Source: Campanula takesimana (Eukaryota; Streptophyta; Magnoliopsida; Asterales; Campanulaceae). Taken from it: 64,000 nucleotides of DNA. Made by a program: the position numbers and the translations under genes. This document shows positions 1 through 10,900 of this stretch, piece after piece; the stretch's first letter is position 1; the number at the start of each line of letters is the position of its first letter. The notes under the pieces are model-generated. The model was not told the origin of the DNA. It saw nothing but the letters and a program-made list of their open reading frames with translations, and ran no database searches. Where the stretch lies: assembly GCA_026119855.1 (NCBI GenBank), contig JAOWBW010001304.1, forward strand, positions 1 to 64,000. The letters are read 5' to 3'.

Positions 1-640
1 CCATTTAGTCAACCCTCTCCCATAGAGTCAAGTTGACCATGCCCCGGTAGTCCTTCGTAAGTCCAGCCATTTAGTCAACCCTCTCCCATAGAGCGAAGTT
101 GACCATGAACCGGCAGTCCTTCGTAAGTCCAGCCATTTAGTCAACCCTCTCCTATAGAGTCAAGTTGACCATGCCCCGGCAGTCCTTCGTAAGTCCAGCC
201 ATTTAGTCAACCTCTCCCATAGAGCCAAGTTGACCATGAACCGGCAGTCCGTCGTAAGTCCAACCAGTTAGTCAACCCTCTCCCATAGAGGCAAGTTGAC
301 CATGCCCCGGCAGTCCTTCGTAAGTCCAGCCATTTAGTCAACCCTCTCCCATAGAGTCAAGTTGACCATGCCCCGGCAGTCCGTCGTAAGTCCAGCCATT
401 TAGTCAACCCTCTCCCATAGAGTCAAGTTGACCATGCCCCGGCAGTCCTTCGTAAGTCCAGCCATTTAGTCAACCCTCTCCCATAGAGTCAAGTTGACCA
501 TGCCCCGGCAGTCCTATGTAGTCAACCCTCTCCCATAGAGTCAAGTTGACCATGCCCCGGCAGTCCTTCGTAAGTCCAGCCATTTAGTCAACCCTCTCCC
601 ATAGAGTCAAGTTGACCATACCCCAGCAGTCCTTCGTAAG
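1..640. repeat. 66-bp minisatellite inside the LTR
   Basis: About ten head-to-tail units of 66 bp, one of them shortened near 515-530. Each unit carries TAGTCAACC and, about 25 bp on, AGTTGACCA. These are an inverted pair of TTGAC(C/T) cores, the W-box form known as the binding site of plant WRKY factors. The rest of the unit (CCCCGGCAGTCC...GTAAGTCCAGCC) differs from the related minisatellite in the right-hand LTR. Confidence 0.9.
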
Positions 641-1315
641 TCCAAGCTTGTGTGAAAAGAACCAGCAGTCCAAAATGATGTAAGACCATCCTTGTAGTCA
701 ACCATCTCGTAGTTAGTGTTGACCAAACCCTTAGGGTTGAGACGCTAAGTCCTCCACCCGACCTTTTACGGTCGCCCTTAGGCTTGAGACGCTAAGTTCT
801 CCACCCGACCTCGACGGTCGCCCATAGGTTTGAGTAGTCTTAAAATCTCTCACCCCTCTTTCGAACTACGATAAGCTTGATTCCCTCGACTAGGGATATG
901 TAGGAATCCTATACCTCTAGGTCCAGCCATAGAACAAATCGGCTATGCCGTCCTCCCATCAAATGGGATGCTTATAGATTTGAGTAGCCTTGAAATTTTC
1001 TCACCCAAATCGGCCAAGCCGTCCTCCCATCAGATTGGGATGCTTGTTTTATTGACACCCCACTTTCTTCAAAAGTGACGTTGCCGAGGGGCTCTGTAAG
1101 TACCCCAATCTGAAATCGACCTACTTTAGAGGAATTCTTGGTACCATTTAGGGATAAACCAATGGGCCAGGACCTCACTTGGATAAACCTGATATTCCAG
1201 GACTGAACTGGAATTAAAGTTGGAAAAATCCAAAAGCTTGCCAAGTCGAGTCGTACGGATGGTTTGGGCACATGAGGTCCCTAGCCGTACGGCTATGTTG
1301 GGCACCCTCAACCTC

Positions 1316-1323
1316 TATAAATT
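1316..1323 (+). promoter_or_regulatory. TATA box of the left Tat-type LTR
   Basis: TATAAATT, conserved at the same place in the right-hand copy (60931-60938). CGTACGGAT at 1252-1260 and CCGTACGG at 1285-1292 lie 25-65 bp upstream. Transcription would start about 30 bp downstream, which would make 1-1340 U3. Confidence 0.65.
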
Positions 1324-3648
1324 GAACCCATGCTGATCATTTCAGGGGGAGAAACAACATAAGAAAGGTTACTCTGTCGAAATCACTCCAGTAGTGTGAG
1401 AGAATAGTGAAACAAAGAGTGAAAGAGAGAAAGGAAGATTGGCTAAACCAAAATAGGTAAAGCCACCTTATCCCCCTCCCTTCTGTTCATCTATAACTCT
1501 ATTTTCTCTTTAATATTTGTTTAAGTTTATGTTGATCTTTACATTACTTGTAAGACTTGTCCATTCAAGCAACTTTACATTTATGCAAGACTTGTCCATT
1601 CAAGCAAATATACATATATTACTCTATATTTCTCTTGTCAAGCATGAGATGATCCAAGGTGCCTCCATGCCTTGTGTGGAAGAGGTTCAAACCTAGATGA
1701 TCATGGCTTGTTGATTGTCATTTACATTCTTGTCTAGTTAAAATGATGCTTTTGTTGGCAATAATGGTCATTTGGATGATAAAGCTTCCATCTTTATCAT
1801 CTAACATTGACCTAGCTCTAAAGTCCCCTTTGGGGTTATAAAGATTCAATCTTTATGTGTTAATTTGATTCCTTAAAGGTTAATAAGTCATAAAAATGCC
1901 ATCTTGGTGATAAAGTTTCAATCTTTAATCACCAAATGGTCAATTTTGGCCCAAAGGGCATGTTCATCAACTTTTCTCAATTTTCTCCAAAGATTGCTTA
2001 TGATCACACCCAAATACTTGTTTTGGGGACTAAGTGATGATCATTTAGCATAGGAATGTTGTATTTAAACTTATAAAGTGTTTTAAGCAAACTAGAATCA
2101 AAACAGTCCTGTCCAGTTTCAACAGAATGTTCTGTTTCTGCTATGAAACTGGACTGTTCTTGACTGAAATGTAAGATCCCAGGAGACTACTTGTCCATCC
2201 GTACGGCTGTGTTGGGAACAGGGGCAAAATGTCTGTTTTGCCCTCTGATCCCTATTTTCTTAATAAACTGACCCTTTCAGTTAAGTTTTTCCAAACAAAA
2301 CCAATAACAGAAACTTTTCTGTTAAACACACACACACATGCACACTTTCAAACTAACAAGGGAGACTCGATTTTTCCGAGGCACTTTGGGTGAACCGCAA
2401 ATATGTTCTTCCAAAGTGTAACGTGACCTCCGAACTCACCTTCTCTAACCATTTTCATTTGTTTGGTTTAAAATTAACAAATGTGGCGACTCCGTTATTT
2501 TTTGGCGTGTTAACCGTGTTTGCCTTACGCCCCCATACTCATCGCGTTTTCGTGTGGGGCGGGATCCTTACAGAGTTCTAACAAGAATCATCAAATTCAT
2601 TCATATCATCGGAGCCTTCATTTAAAACCGAGAGGCCTTTTTACTGGAAGTGTTGAGGGACATTGAAGTTTGATCCCTTTCATGAGCCATAAGAATACTC
2701 CCAAATTGCATTACTCGGGTACACTGCCCAAAAGCTTGTTACTTGCGAAGCCCCAATATTTCCTTTGCTTGGATTGCTGTAATGCCGTAGCCTAAAAGAT
2801 TGTAGATTGCGAAGCCCCTTGAGACCTTTGGTGCCGAATTGAGGAAGCTTCCAATGTTGCACATGACTCCGCCGGGGATATTGAAGTGAATTTATTCTTG
2901 CCGAGGGAGCCTTTAAAACTTGATCGTACCCCCTAGAGTAACACCATTGATTATAAGTGGAGCAAGAAAGGCCCATCCTTGATTGGGGGAACATGCACAA
3001 GCATATATGACAATAAGGTGCCTCTGGACATTCCTTTTGAGAGGCTTTGAGGGTAGTCTCACACATATTTGTTGAGCGTAGCCCCTAGGGCTCATTGACT
3101 GTCAGATGAAAGAAAAGGAGCTCTCGTCTTTGAGTCACATGTCCCCTAGGGCGTCATCATTATCGAGCAAAGCAAGAGTGACTTCATCCTCGTGTGGGGG
3201 AACAAACATAAGAGGACATGGCAAGAGCTACCATATTTCTCGGTAGTCCTTGGGCATACTTTAGAGGCACATGCTTGTAGAATCTTGAATTACTTGTTGT
3301 TGCTCGCTGCCCAAACCAACTGACTAGCTGGGGATTATTTGTGCAACCTCGTGCCCTTTTATGATGGGTTTGTTCTCGGATGGGTCTTGGTTACCACGGG
3401 CCTTCTTTTCATGAACCCAAAAATGCACACTGCTGGAGAATGATGCCAATAACCCATGACAACCTTTGATGGTGCCATATCTTGTCGAGCCTTTCGCAAT
3501 CCCAAAGTTGGCTTGGTGGGGATTGACTTGCTGAGGAGACCCAATGTAGAACTTGTGCAGTTGTCTTCCTTAGAGGCCGGAGATCTCCATTTCTCTTTCC
3601 CTTCTCTCTCCCACTCTCATTTTTTTTATGACGCACCCTGTTTTTTGC

Positions 3649-3678
3649 CTAGACCGCCCTTTCGGGTTTTCAATCTAG
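3649..3678 (-). other. Post-integrase hairpin, copy 2
   Basis: On the minus strand this 30-mer can fold with outer stem CTAGATTG/CGGTCTAG and inner stem CCC-GAAA-GGG. It matches 56751-56780 in element C and 4313-4340 in D. Confidence 0.6.
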
Positions 3679-4271
3679 CGGGCATCTCTTTTGCGTATTC
3701 ATTTTTTTTTTTACTCGATTAATGAGGAAGTGTGCATTGACTCTGGCTGAGGAGATAAGACATGTGATTTTGCGGTGAGGACCTTTTGTCACTAAAGATG
3801 AGTGACATTGACTCGACTAGGGAAGTGTCCCTAGTATTGACTTTCTATATATTTGTTGAACGACTCACGAAGGCAAGTAAGTCATTAAGAGAGAAGAGAA
3901 GGAAAGCCTCCAATTTTTGATTGCAAGAAATTGGGAGTATGCAAAAAGAATAGAAGCCCCTAGACTTGACAAGGAACGGATAGCGATTCCAAATCTAGAA
4001 AGTTGTTCAATCTTTTGGTGATTAATTCATTGTCAAATGAATCGTACAAAGATGTCATGACAAGTTCGAGAGGAAGGCCGATCACCATAACGCACTAGGG
4101 CTAAACATATCTTCTTTCTTGCATGAGACCGGACCCGAAGGTTGCATATGTTCCTCCAGTGAAGAGGCTCAGGTCACCGTAGTTCTTGTTGATGCTCCTT
4201 TCATCGAGATGGTTGTTGCTTCGTCCTTCATCGGTGGAATGATGTTGATCTTGTACTTCTTTGATGAGGGG

Positions 4272-4296
4272 TTTTTTTTTTTTTTTTTTTTTTTTT
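4272..4296. repeat. Poly-T tract
   Basis: About 25 consecutive T (A on the element strand), next to the hairpin module. Its length may be unreliable in the assembly. Confidence 0.8.
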
Positions 4297-4312
4297 GTGG
4301 TCTAACTTTTGC

Positions 4313-4340
4313 CTAGGTTGATTTGAGGATTTCAACCTAG
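4313..4340 (-). other. Post-integrase hairpin, copy 3
   Basis: On the minus strand the outer stem is CTAGGTTGA/TCAACCTAG, nine Watson-Crick pairs. Relative to the other copies the fifth pair has changed from A-T to G-C on both sides. The inner CCC/GGG stem is not kept. Confidence 0.6.
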
Positions 4341-4761
4341 CGAGCTTTTTTTTTTTAACCCCATTTTGAAAAATTTGCTTCATGATTGTTGTTTCACCTT
4401 TCTTTGTCTTGATTTCGTCGTTGTTGATGTCTTCGTTGTTGATGCCGTTGTCGATGTTTAGCCCCTTGGCGTTCAAGTGACGGCTTTCGTTCCAAACTCG
4501 TTTAGACATATTTTCATCATTTTGCCAAGAATTAGATTGAGCAACTTGGAAGAGTGTATGAGGACAAGAATGACTTTTATTCGATGACTCAACATTTAAC
4601 ACGAATTGGACGAAAGAAAACTTTAATGCACACATTAGAGGACTTTTGACTCTTTTTTTTATCCTATTTCTAGGTAGAGAAAGACAAACGGAGATTGTTG
4701 TTGTAGTACCCATTGTCGTTGTAGCCTTCCTTGCGGCATGATCTCTTGTTGAGACCCTATT

Positions 4762-5097
4762 TCAAATCTGAGCCCCTTCCTTGATGAGTTCTTTCATGTT
4801 CTCACTCTTTAACTGTTGTTCTTCACCCACGGTAAATTCACCATTGGCAATCAAGTCTTGGATGATGTTGCGGATGGAGAAACAATCCTCGGTGAGGTGA
4901 CCGCTCCATAGGTGATAGGCACACCACTTGTGGTGGGAATGGTTGCGACGTAATGGTTGTGGTTGCTTGTACCCTTGGAGAGGAGAAACTTGTCCCTTGG
5001 TTTTGAGAGCTTCGTAGGCTTCGGTGATGGTCATGCCATTGAGAGGGGTATAGACACGGTCGTTGGTGGCACCTTTGTGACTTTTGAGGGATGAGCC
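4762..5097 (-). pseudogene. Element D gag, C-terminal part with zinc finger
   Basis: The minus-strand frame enters at the B insertion site and ends at the stop at 4762. It contains the zinc-binding motif CAYHLWSGHLTEDC, typical of Tat-lineage Gag (nucleocapsid, which binds the genomic RNA), followed by an acidic and amphipathic tail. It is the continuation of the gag start at 48499-48750; B split the gene. Together the halves give only about 195 codons. The capsid domain normally found between the coiled N-terminus and the zinc finger is absent, so D's gag had already lost its core by internal deletion before B arrived. Confidence 0.65.
5093..5097. other. Target site duplication of element B, left copy
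   Basis: GAGCC, repeated at 48494-48498. It flanks TGTTGGG...CCAACA and shows that the 43.4 kb between arrived as, or grew inside, one copia insertion. Confidence 0.9.
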
Positions 5098-6026
5098 TGT
5101 TGGGTTTCGTGCAATCATGCGCAACAGAAGATATACATGAATAAAACCCAATAGCCTAGATCCGTTATGAACAATAATTCATAATAACAAGATGAAAGAA
5201 ACTAACCCTTGTAGATCGTTATGTAAAACTTGGATTAAGCGTTAAGACAAACGCCCTCTATCGGTGATCCACACGACGAACAGATTTCAAGAATGCCTTC
5301 TTGAACTTGACTGCTACGTCTTCGGATTGATTAACGATATTGAAGAACGATTCTTCAAAGCTCCTAATTATTATTGTGACTTGATAATTGAGATTAATCA
5401 ATCACAATAACCCAAGAATATAATGTGTGAATTCTCTCTTTAAGAAAGACTTTGGAATTGATCAAATCAACAACTAGGGAAACAATTCCCATCAGTCTGT
5501 ATTTATATTCAAGGGTTTCAAAAACCCTTTAGGACTTAGGTTTCTTGTTCAACAAGATTTTTCCAAAAAACTGATTCTGCCGGGCAAAACCATCCGTACG
5601 GATGTTTCTGGAAGCATCCAGATTCATCTGTACGGATCCTTTCAGCATGATCCGTTTTACTTCGTTTTTCGCTACTTTTAATTATCTGTTCTGCGTGTGT
5701 GACCCAATAGGATTATACTAAGTTGGTAATGAGTCCGAACCAGTCAAACCTCGTAAGTCATAAGCGGACTCTAGCAAGCCATTATGACTACCCAATTAGT
5801 ATAACTTTGAACTCCAAAGTTTCCTAAAATAGAATATAACACAATCTCTTTGTTTCACGATGTCTATTGAACGTAAGCCATGGTCAATGGTCAACTTACA
5901 TTTTTTCAACGCTTTCTCGATCCCGAATGTATTGATAATACAAATCTTATTTGAGCATGGCCATGCATTTCATCAATACCATTCATCGAGTGGCCAAAGC
6001 TTGACATCTCTCTTGACGAGGAACAA
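5098..6026 (-). mobile_element. Element B 3' LTR, first part
   Basis: Matches 47124 to about 48053 of B's other LTR, starting TGTTGGGTTTCG. It carries the same TATA box (5501-5507, minus strand) and the CCGTACGG word (5594-5601), with a mutated second word at 5628-5635. It breaks off at AACAA (6022-6026), where the leader of element A begins; AACAA is present in both parents. The last 109 bp of this LTR are at 15397-15505. About 330 bp in between (matching roughly 48054-48384) are missing. Confidence 0.85.
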
Positions 6027-6885
6027 GAAGTGCGGTCGAACTAAGCCATTTGGCAACCACAATCCCACACCAATTCAAGAAACCAAGAAAGTAGTCCATG
6101 TGGCCGAAACTAAGCAATAGATGGTCTCGATGAACGTAGGCCAATTGCATTCACAATTCCACATGGATCTCCAAACTTTGAATCAAGAACTTTGTTTCTC
6201 AATTTTAGCAATTATGAACTCTTCATAATTCTAACTTCGTTTTATCTTTGAAACTTTGATTGCGATCAATTTTGGGAAACACAATCTCGATGAACGCAGA
6301 TTAGCCATCCAAAACTTGAACCAATCTAGGAAACACAAGACTAAAACAAATAGGAAAATCAAACACCAAAATCCACACACAAACCAACTACCCAAAACCC
6401 ATTCCAGATCAGCAAGTCTGGACTGGTTCTGTTACTGGTTTTGTTGAATTTTTCGAAAAATTCCAGATTCTGGTTTTCAACCAAAATCTGACTTTCTGAT
6501 GCTGGTGTGCGGCCACCCAAAACGATCTGTGCGGTCGCCCAAAAGTGTGCGGCCGCCCAGTCTCTTATGTGCGGTCGCCCATGGCCATCAGAAGGTGCAG
6601 AATTTTCAAGTTCGAAAATTTTGTCTCAAAATTGTTTTTCCCCGATTATTAAAACTTTGATCTAATCAAAAATTAATAACCAACAATTCTGAATCCACCA
6701 TAATTTATTTATTGCGATTGAATCGTGCGATTAAAGTTGCAAAACAATAAACCACATAAAATCACAAAACACATAAGCATCATATATTCCAATATTCATA
6801 TCATGCAAGGCACATAAACAATTTATATACACATAACATGATCTAGGTATTGAAATAATCAACATGAACGGGGCTCTGATACCAC
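6027..6885 (-). mobile_element. Extra copy of element A leader, outside its LTR
   Basis: Matches 13055-13910, the leader between A's gag and its 5' LTR, at roughly 99 percent identity by eye, including the primer site (6873-6884) and four GTGCGG(C/T)CGCCCA words (about 6505-6591). A normal element has no leader on the outer side of its 3' LTR. It is therefore the remains of a neighbouring unit that shared this LTR. Confidence 0.85.
6873..6884 (-). other. Primer binding site, orphan copy
   Basis: Reverse complement of TGGTATCAGAGC (initiator Met tRNA), one base from the TGTTGGG LTR edge. Confidence 0.85.
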
Positions 6886-8350
6886 TGTTGGGTTTCCAAG
6901 TAACATGCACAGCGGAATATAGCAATTAAAATTTTAAGAAAACCCAAAGCCATGGATCCGTTCATATGATTAAATCAAATACAACAAGATGAATAGAGGA
7001 ATAATTAACCCTTGATGGCTATGAACTTTTCTTCGGTCTTGGTGGAGAAACTTGAAGACTTGATCACGATCACAAAGCTTGAACACGAACTTTGAAGATG
7101 ATGATTTTCACCCTCTAGCGGTATCCACACTTCGAACGAATATCAAAGGAGCTTCTTTGATCTTGGTTGCTAGACCAATATTATGAAACACACTTTCACA
7201 ATTTAATAAAGAACTATATGGAATTTATTTGTGAATTATTTTGTTCCTCAATCAAGGATATCTTAGAACAAAATAAATTCTCTCTCAAACACTTTGGAGA
7301 CTCACAAAGGCTATTCCTGATGTTCTGGCCGAAATCATCCTTTTATACACAAGCAAGACCTATTCCAAATAGGAACCTTGTGTCAAAAGACATTCCAAAT
7401 CGAATTAGGAAAGTGCCAGCCGACAGTACTGTGCGGCCGCCCAGAATACACTGTGCGGTCGCACATTTATCTGAAACAAACTGGTACAAATCTGAGCTAA
7501 GTGTGCGGCCGCCCAGTCCACACTGTGCGGTCGCCCACTTCCCCAGAATGTCCAGAATTTCCAAAATTCCAATCTAGTCCTTTTAAAGATTCGTTCTATT
7601 GTGTGTGACCCTCTAGGATTATACTAAGTTGGCAATGGGTTCAAACATGAAACCATAAGATATGATTAGGTTCTAGCAAACCGTCACACCTACCCAAATA
7701 GTATAACTAGATACAAGTTCGCATTCCTTTAGAATATGTCATAATCCCTTTGTCCACGATGTCATTGAACACAAGTCATGGTCAAACAGTCAACTTGTTT
7801 TGAATATGTTGATAATTCAAATGCTATTGATCCAATCAATCCATTTGAGTCCGGCCGAACATTTCATCAACATCATTCCTTCGAGTGGCCCAAGCTTGAC
7901 ATCTCTCCGTGGAGGGACAAATCCATTTAGCTTATTATTCTTCCCAACGGGAATCCGATTATGCCAATCATACCCTTTATAACTACCGTGTTAAGGTAGG
8001 GTTTGAATATGTCAAACACAATTTTCATCAAGTGGAAGACTATAATAACTTCATGTCTAATGATTCAAATGACATAGCTAATATGAGATATATGTTCGAC
8101 ATAGACCATGACATAAATCTCATACAGCGGGTCATGTCCAGTACCTTGTTCCAAACAAGTACCCATAAATCTAACATGATCATCCCATGATCATTTAGCC
8201 TTTATACTAGTGCTTAATAAGTACTAGGGACGGAGATTATTATAAGTAAACATGAACAACAATAATAATCAAAACATCTCTTTATTGATATGAAATAAAT
8301 GATAACAATTACAACGTTTATTAAACGTGCCTAGGGCACCACTGCCAACA
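6886..8350 (-). mobile_element. Element A 3' LTR (Angela-like copia)
   Basis: 1465 bp, with ends TGTTGGG...CCAACA. Compared with 13911-15396 I count roughly a dozen substitutions plus a 21-bp deletion near 7800, so the pair is young. On the minus strand, TATAAAA (7341-7347) lies downstream of a word cluster at about 7432-7541. The LTR start on the element strand and the adjacent AAGTGGGAGAT tract resemble known Angela/BARE-type copia elements. Short open frames within it are fortuitous. Confidence 0.9.
7341..7347 (-). promoter_or_regulatory. TATA box of element A 3' LTR
   Basis: TATAAAA on the minus strand; same position in the other LTR at 14366-14372. Confidence 0.6.
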
Positions 8351-8364
8351 ATCTCCCACTTGCC
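8351..8364 (-). other. Polypurine tract of element A
   Basis: On the minus strand, GCAAGTGGGAGAT lies directly before the LTR start TGTTGGC. This is the plus-strand primer for reverse transcription. Confidence 0.8.
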
Positions 8365-9125
8365 CTAGGCCCAATCTCCCATGTATCTAATACCCATGGA
8401 CCTAACATGACCATCATGTTTAGCTTGTGGAAGTCCATTTGTTAGCGGGTCCGCAACTTTGTCATCAGTCGGTACTCTGCATATATTTACGTCTCCTCTA
8501 TCAACGATCTCTCGAATGATATGAAAACGCCTAAGTATGTGTTTGGATTTCTGATGTGCTCTTGGTTCTTTTGCTTGAGCAATAGCACCATTATTATCAC
8601 AATAAAGGTCTATTGGATTAGCAATACTAGGAACCACTTCAAGTTCAGTTATGAACTTCTTAATCCAAACAGCTTCCTTTGCAGCATCCGATGCAGCAAT
8701 ATACTCAGCTTTTGTTGTAGAATCAGCGGTTGTACTTTGCTTGGAACTCTTCCAGCTTACAGCTCCACCATTTAACATAAACACAAACCCGATTGCGATC
8801 GGCTATCATCTTTGTTGGTTTGGAAGCTTGCATCCGTGTAAGCATTTACAACGAGATCATCTTCCATTCCTCAATAGACCAAAAACGAGTCTTTAGTTCT
8901 TCTCAAGTACTTAAGAATCGCTTTTACAGCTATCCAGTGATTTTCGCCAGGGTCGGATTGGTATCTACTTGTCATGCTCAAAGCATAAGATACATCCGGC
9001 CTTGTACAAATCATGGCATACATGATGGACCCAATTGCCGAAGCATATGGAACATCATTCATTTTCTCACGCTCATCGTTTGTCTTAGGACATTGAGTCT
9101 TGCTTAGAGAAACTCCATGTAACAC
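8365..9125 (-). pseudogene. Element A RNase H region
   Basis: C-terminal part of a copia polyprotein. It contains YTDASFQ-type and AEYIAASDAAKEAVW motifs (catalytic Asp and Glu of RNase H), DLYCDNNGAI, and the HQKSKHI...HIIREI segment that closes copia RNase H. The last frame ends at 8365, near the polypurine tract, as expected. It is broken by an in-frame stop near 8870, a one-base loss near 8785 and a frameshift at 9104-9125 that separates it from the reverse transcriptase. Its function would be removal of the RNA strand during reverse transcription; this copy is inactive. Confidence 0.85.
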
Positions 9126-9766
9126 GGCAAGGTGCCTCTCTTAGAATTTTCCATACGGAATCTTCTAATGACATTGTCAATGTATGTACTTTGGCTTAAA
9201 CCAAGTAGCCTCCTTGATCTATCTCTATAGATCTTAATGCCAAGTATATATGCGGCTTCACCCATATCTTTCATTGCGAAGCACTTTCCTAACCAAGTCT
9301 TCACAGACTGAAGTGTAGGAATGTCGTTTCCAATGAGCAATATGTCATCCACGTATAAAATAAGGAATAGCACTATGATCCCACTAATCTTCTTGTATAC
9401 ACAAGGCTCATCTTCGTTCTTGATGAAACCAAACTCTTTGACCGATTCATCAAAACGGAGATTCCAACTCCTAGAAGCTTGCTTCAATCCATAGATGGAT
9501 CTCTGCAACTTGCATACCTTAGAATCTTGTTCAAAACCTTCTGGTTGTGTCATATACACATCCACTTGAAGTTTTCCATTCAGGAAAGCGGTTTTGACGT
9601 CCATCTGCCATATTTCATAGTCATGATATGCGGCAATGGCAAGCAAAATTCTTATAGACTTGATCATTGCTACGGGTGAAAAGGTCTCATCATAGTCAAT
9701 ACCATGAACTTGCCTATAACCTTTCGCTACAAGTCTAGCTTTGTAAGTATGCACCTTCCCATCCAT
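9104..9766 (-). pseudogene. Element A reverse transcriptase
   Basis: About 220 residues of copia RT: ETFSPVA near the start, then MDVKTAFLNG (first catalytic Asp), LYGLKQA-type motif and LYVDDILLIGND (catalytic YVDD intact). Upstream it is cut from the integrase frame by a Trp-to-stop change (TGG to TGA) near 9788; downstream a frameshift separates RNase H. Both lesions are small, so this is an otherwise complete but dead pol gene. Confidence 0.9.
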
Positions 9767-9787
9767 GTCAGTCTTCTTCTTGAAGAC

Positions 9788-10900
9788 TCATTTGCATCCT
9801 ATGGTTTTTACACCTTCGGGTGCATCAATCAAATTCCAAACTTGATTGTCTTGCATGGATTGCAATTCGGATTCCATGGCTCTAAGCCACTTATCCGAAT
9901 CAGGAGAAGACATTGCCTCTTGGTAGGTTGACGGTTCATCATTCTCAATGATTTCTACGTCATTACTATCCGTTACGAGAAATCCATATCTCTCGGGCTC
10001 GGATCGTAACCTACTAGATCTGCGAGTTACTTGTGTATTTTGAACAGGTTCCACAACTCCTTGTGGTTCTTGTTCTTGTTCAACTATTGGTTCAATGTTA
10101 TTTTCTGGGTCTTGAATTTCTTCAAGATTTATTTTACTCCCACTGATTTCTTTGGAGAGAAACTCTTTCTCTAGAAAGACACCAGTTCGGGCAACAAACA
10201 CTTTGTTGTCCTCGCGGTAGTAAAAGTAATATCCTCTAGTTTCCTTAGGATATCCCACGAAAATACATTTATCAGATTTGTGTGCAAGTTTGTCTGAGAC
10301 AAGTCTTTTGACAAAAGCTTCACAACCCCAAATCTTCATGAAAGATAGACAAGGCTTCTTTCCGCTCCACATCTCATATGGAGTCTTTTGAACCGATTTA
10401 GTTGGAACACGATTTAGTGTGAAAGCAGCGGTTTCTAGGGCGTAACCCCAAAAGGATATTGGAAGATCAACTTGACTCATCATTGATCGAACCATGTCTA
10501 ACAAAGTCCGATTCCTCCTCTCGGACACACCATTCCATTGTGGTGTTCCAGGTGGAGTCAATTGTGAAACTATTCCACAATTCTTTAGATGATCATCAAA
10601 TTCTTGACTTAAGTATTCTCCACCTCGATCTGATCGAAGTGCTTTTATACTTTTGCCAAGTTGTTTTTCTACTTCATTTTGAAATATTCTAAATATCTCA
10701 AATGCTTCACTTTTATGTTTCATTAGGTAAACATACCCAAATCTACTATAATCATCAGTGAAGGTTATGAAGTATTGAAATCCTCCCCTAGCATTGCTAC
10801 TTAATGGTCCGCATACATCAGAATGTATCAACCCCAATAAGTCGCTTGCCCTTTCACCCAACTTGGTAAAAGGTGTCTTAGTCATTTTCCAAGAAGACAC
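9788..10900 (-). pseudogene. Element A integrase and start of reverse transcriptase
   Basis: About 370 residues. The integrase core motifs are present: HSDVCGP (first Asp), RSDRGGEY (second Asp) and WNGVSERRNRT (Glu). Then come the copia-type extension (WGCEAFVKR, FVGYPKETRGYYFY), an acidic linker, and the beginning of RT (VWNLIDAPEGVKTIGCK), where an in-frame stop follows. The start is not a real initiation site; the frame continues from gag-protease by a frameshift at 10882-10900. Confidence 0.9.

Larger units (their letters stand above)
1..2572 (+). mobile_element. Tat-type Ty3/gypsy LTR, left copy (start cut off by window)
   Basis: This stretch matches 59700-62255 in order: a minisatellite with the same 35-bp core, a block of about 500 bp with CCGTACGG words, a TATA box, the CAGGGGGAGA stretch after it, a long AT-rich part with 'message' repeats, TGGCGACTCCG near the end, and a terminal CTTACA. 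Plant Tat-lineage elements have long LTRs like this. The two copies differ by roughly 15-20 percent by eye, so they are either an old LTR pair of one element (C) or two separate insertions. The LTR end at 2572 is not followed by a recognisable primer site; the sequence switches directly to the 3' region of element D. The LTR start lies before the window. Confidence 0.7.
2574..4761 (-). mobile_element. Element D, 3' non-coding region
   Basis: I see no convincing gene in these 2.2 kb. Read on the minus strand it follows D's short gag. It contains two copies of a hairpin module that in element C lies just after the integrase gene (56751-56780), at 4313-4340 and 3649-3678, each with an A-rich tract on the upstream side and AAAAAACAGGGT or similar downstream. 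That places the region as the post-integrase 3' part of a Tat-type element whose pol has been lost. The left end stops at the LTR end at 2572 without a D-type LTR, so D's 3' LTR is missing. Confidence 0.55.

Noticed and set aside
1..640. Centromeric or CRISPR-like tandem array
   Set aside because: Units are contiguous without variable spacers and are part of an LTR, as the homologous copy at 59735-60475 shows.
2325..2342. ACACAC run as regulatory element
   Set aside because: Ordinary short microsatellite; a similar one lies in the homologous LTR.
2482..2494. TGGCGACTCCGTT as primer site of the left Tat LTR
   Set aside because: It also lies about 75-80 bp inside the end of the right-hand LTR (62178-62190), and both copies continue in partial homology to CTTACA, so it is within the LTR.
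4228..4713. Lysine-rich open frame on the minus strand
   Set aside because: Its lysine run comes from the poly-T tract and it overlaps non-coding 3' DNA of element D with a hairpin; no recognisable domain.
7167..8190. Small open frames in the A and B LTRs (also 5860-6120, 14192-15236, 47887-48087)
   Set aside because: They repeat in each LTR copy, run against or across the promoter, and have no family support.
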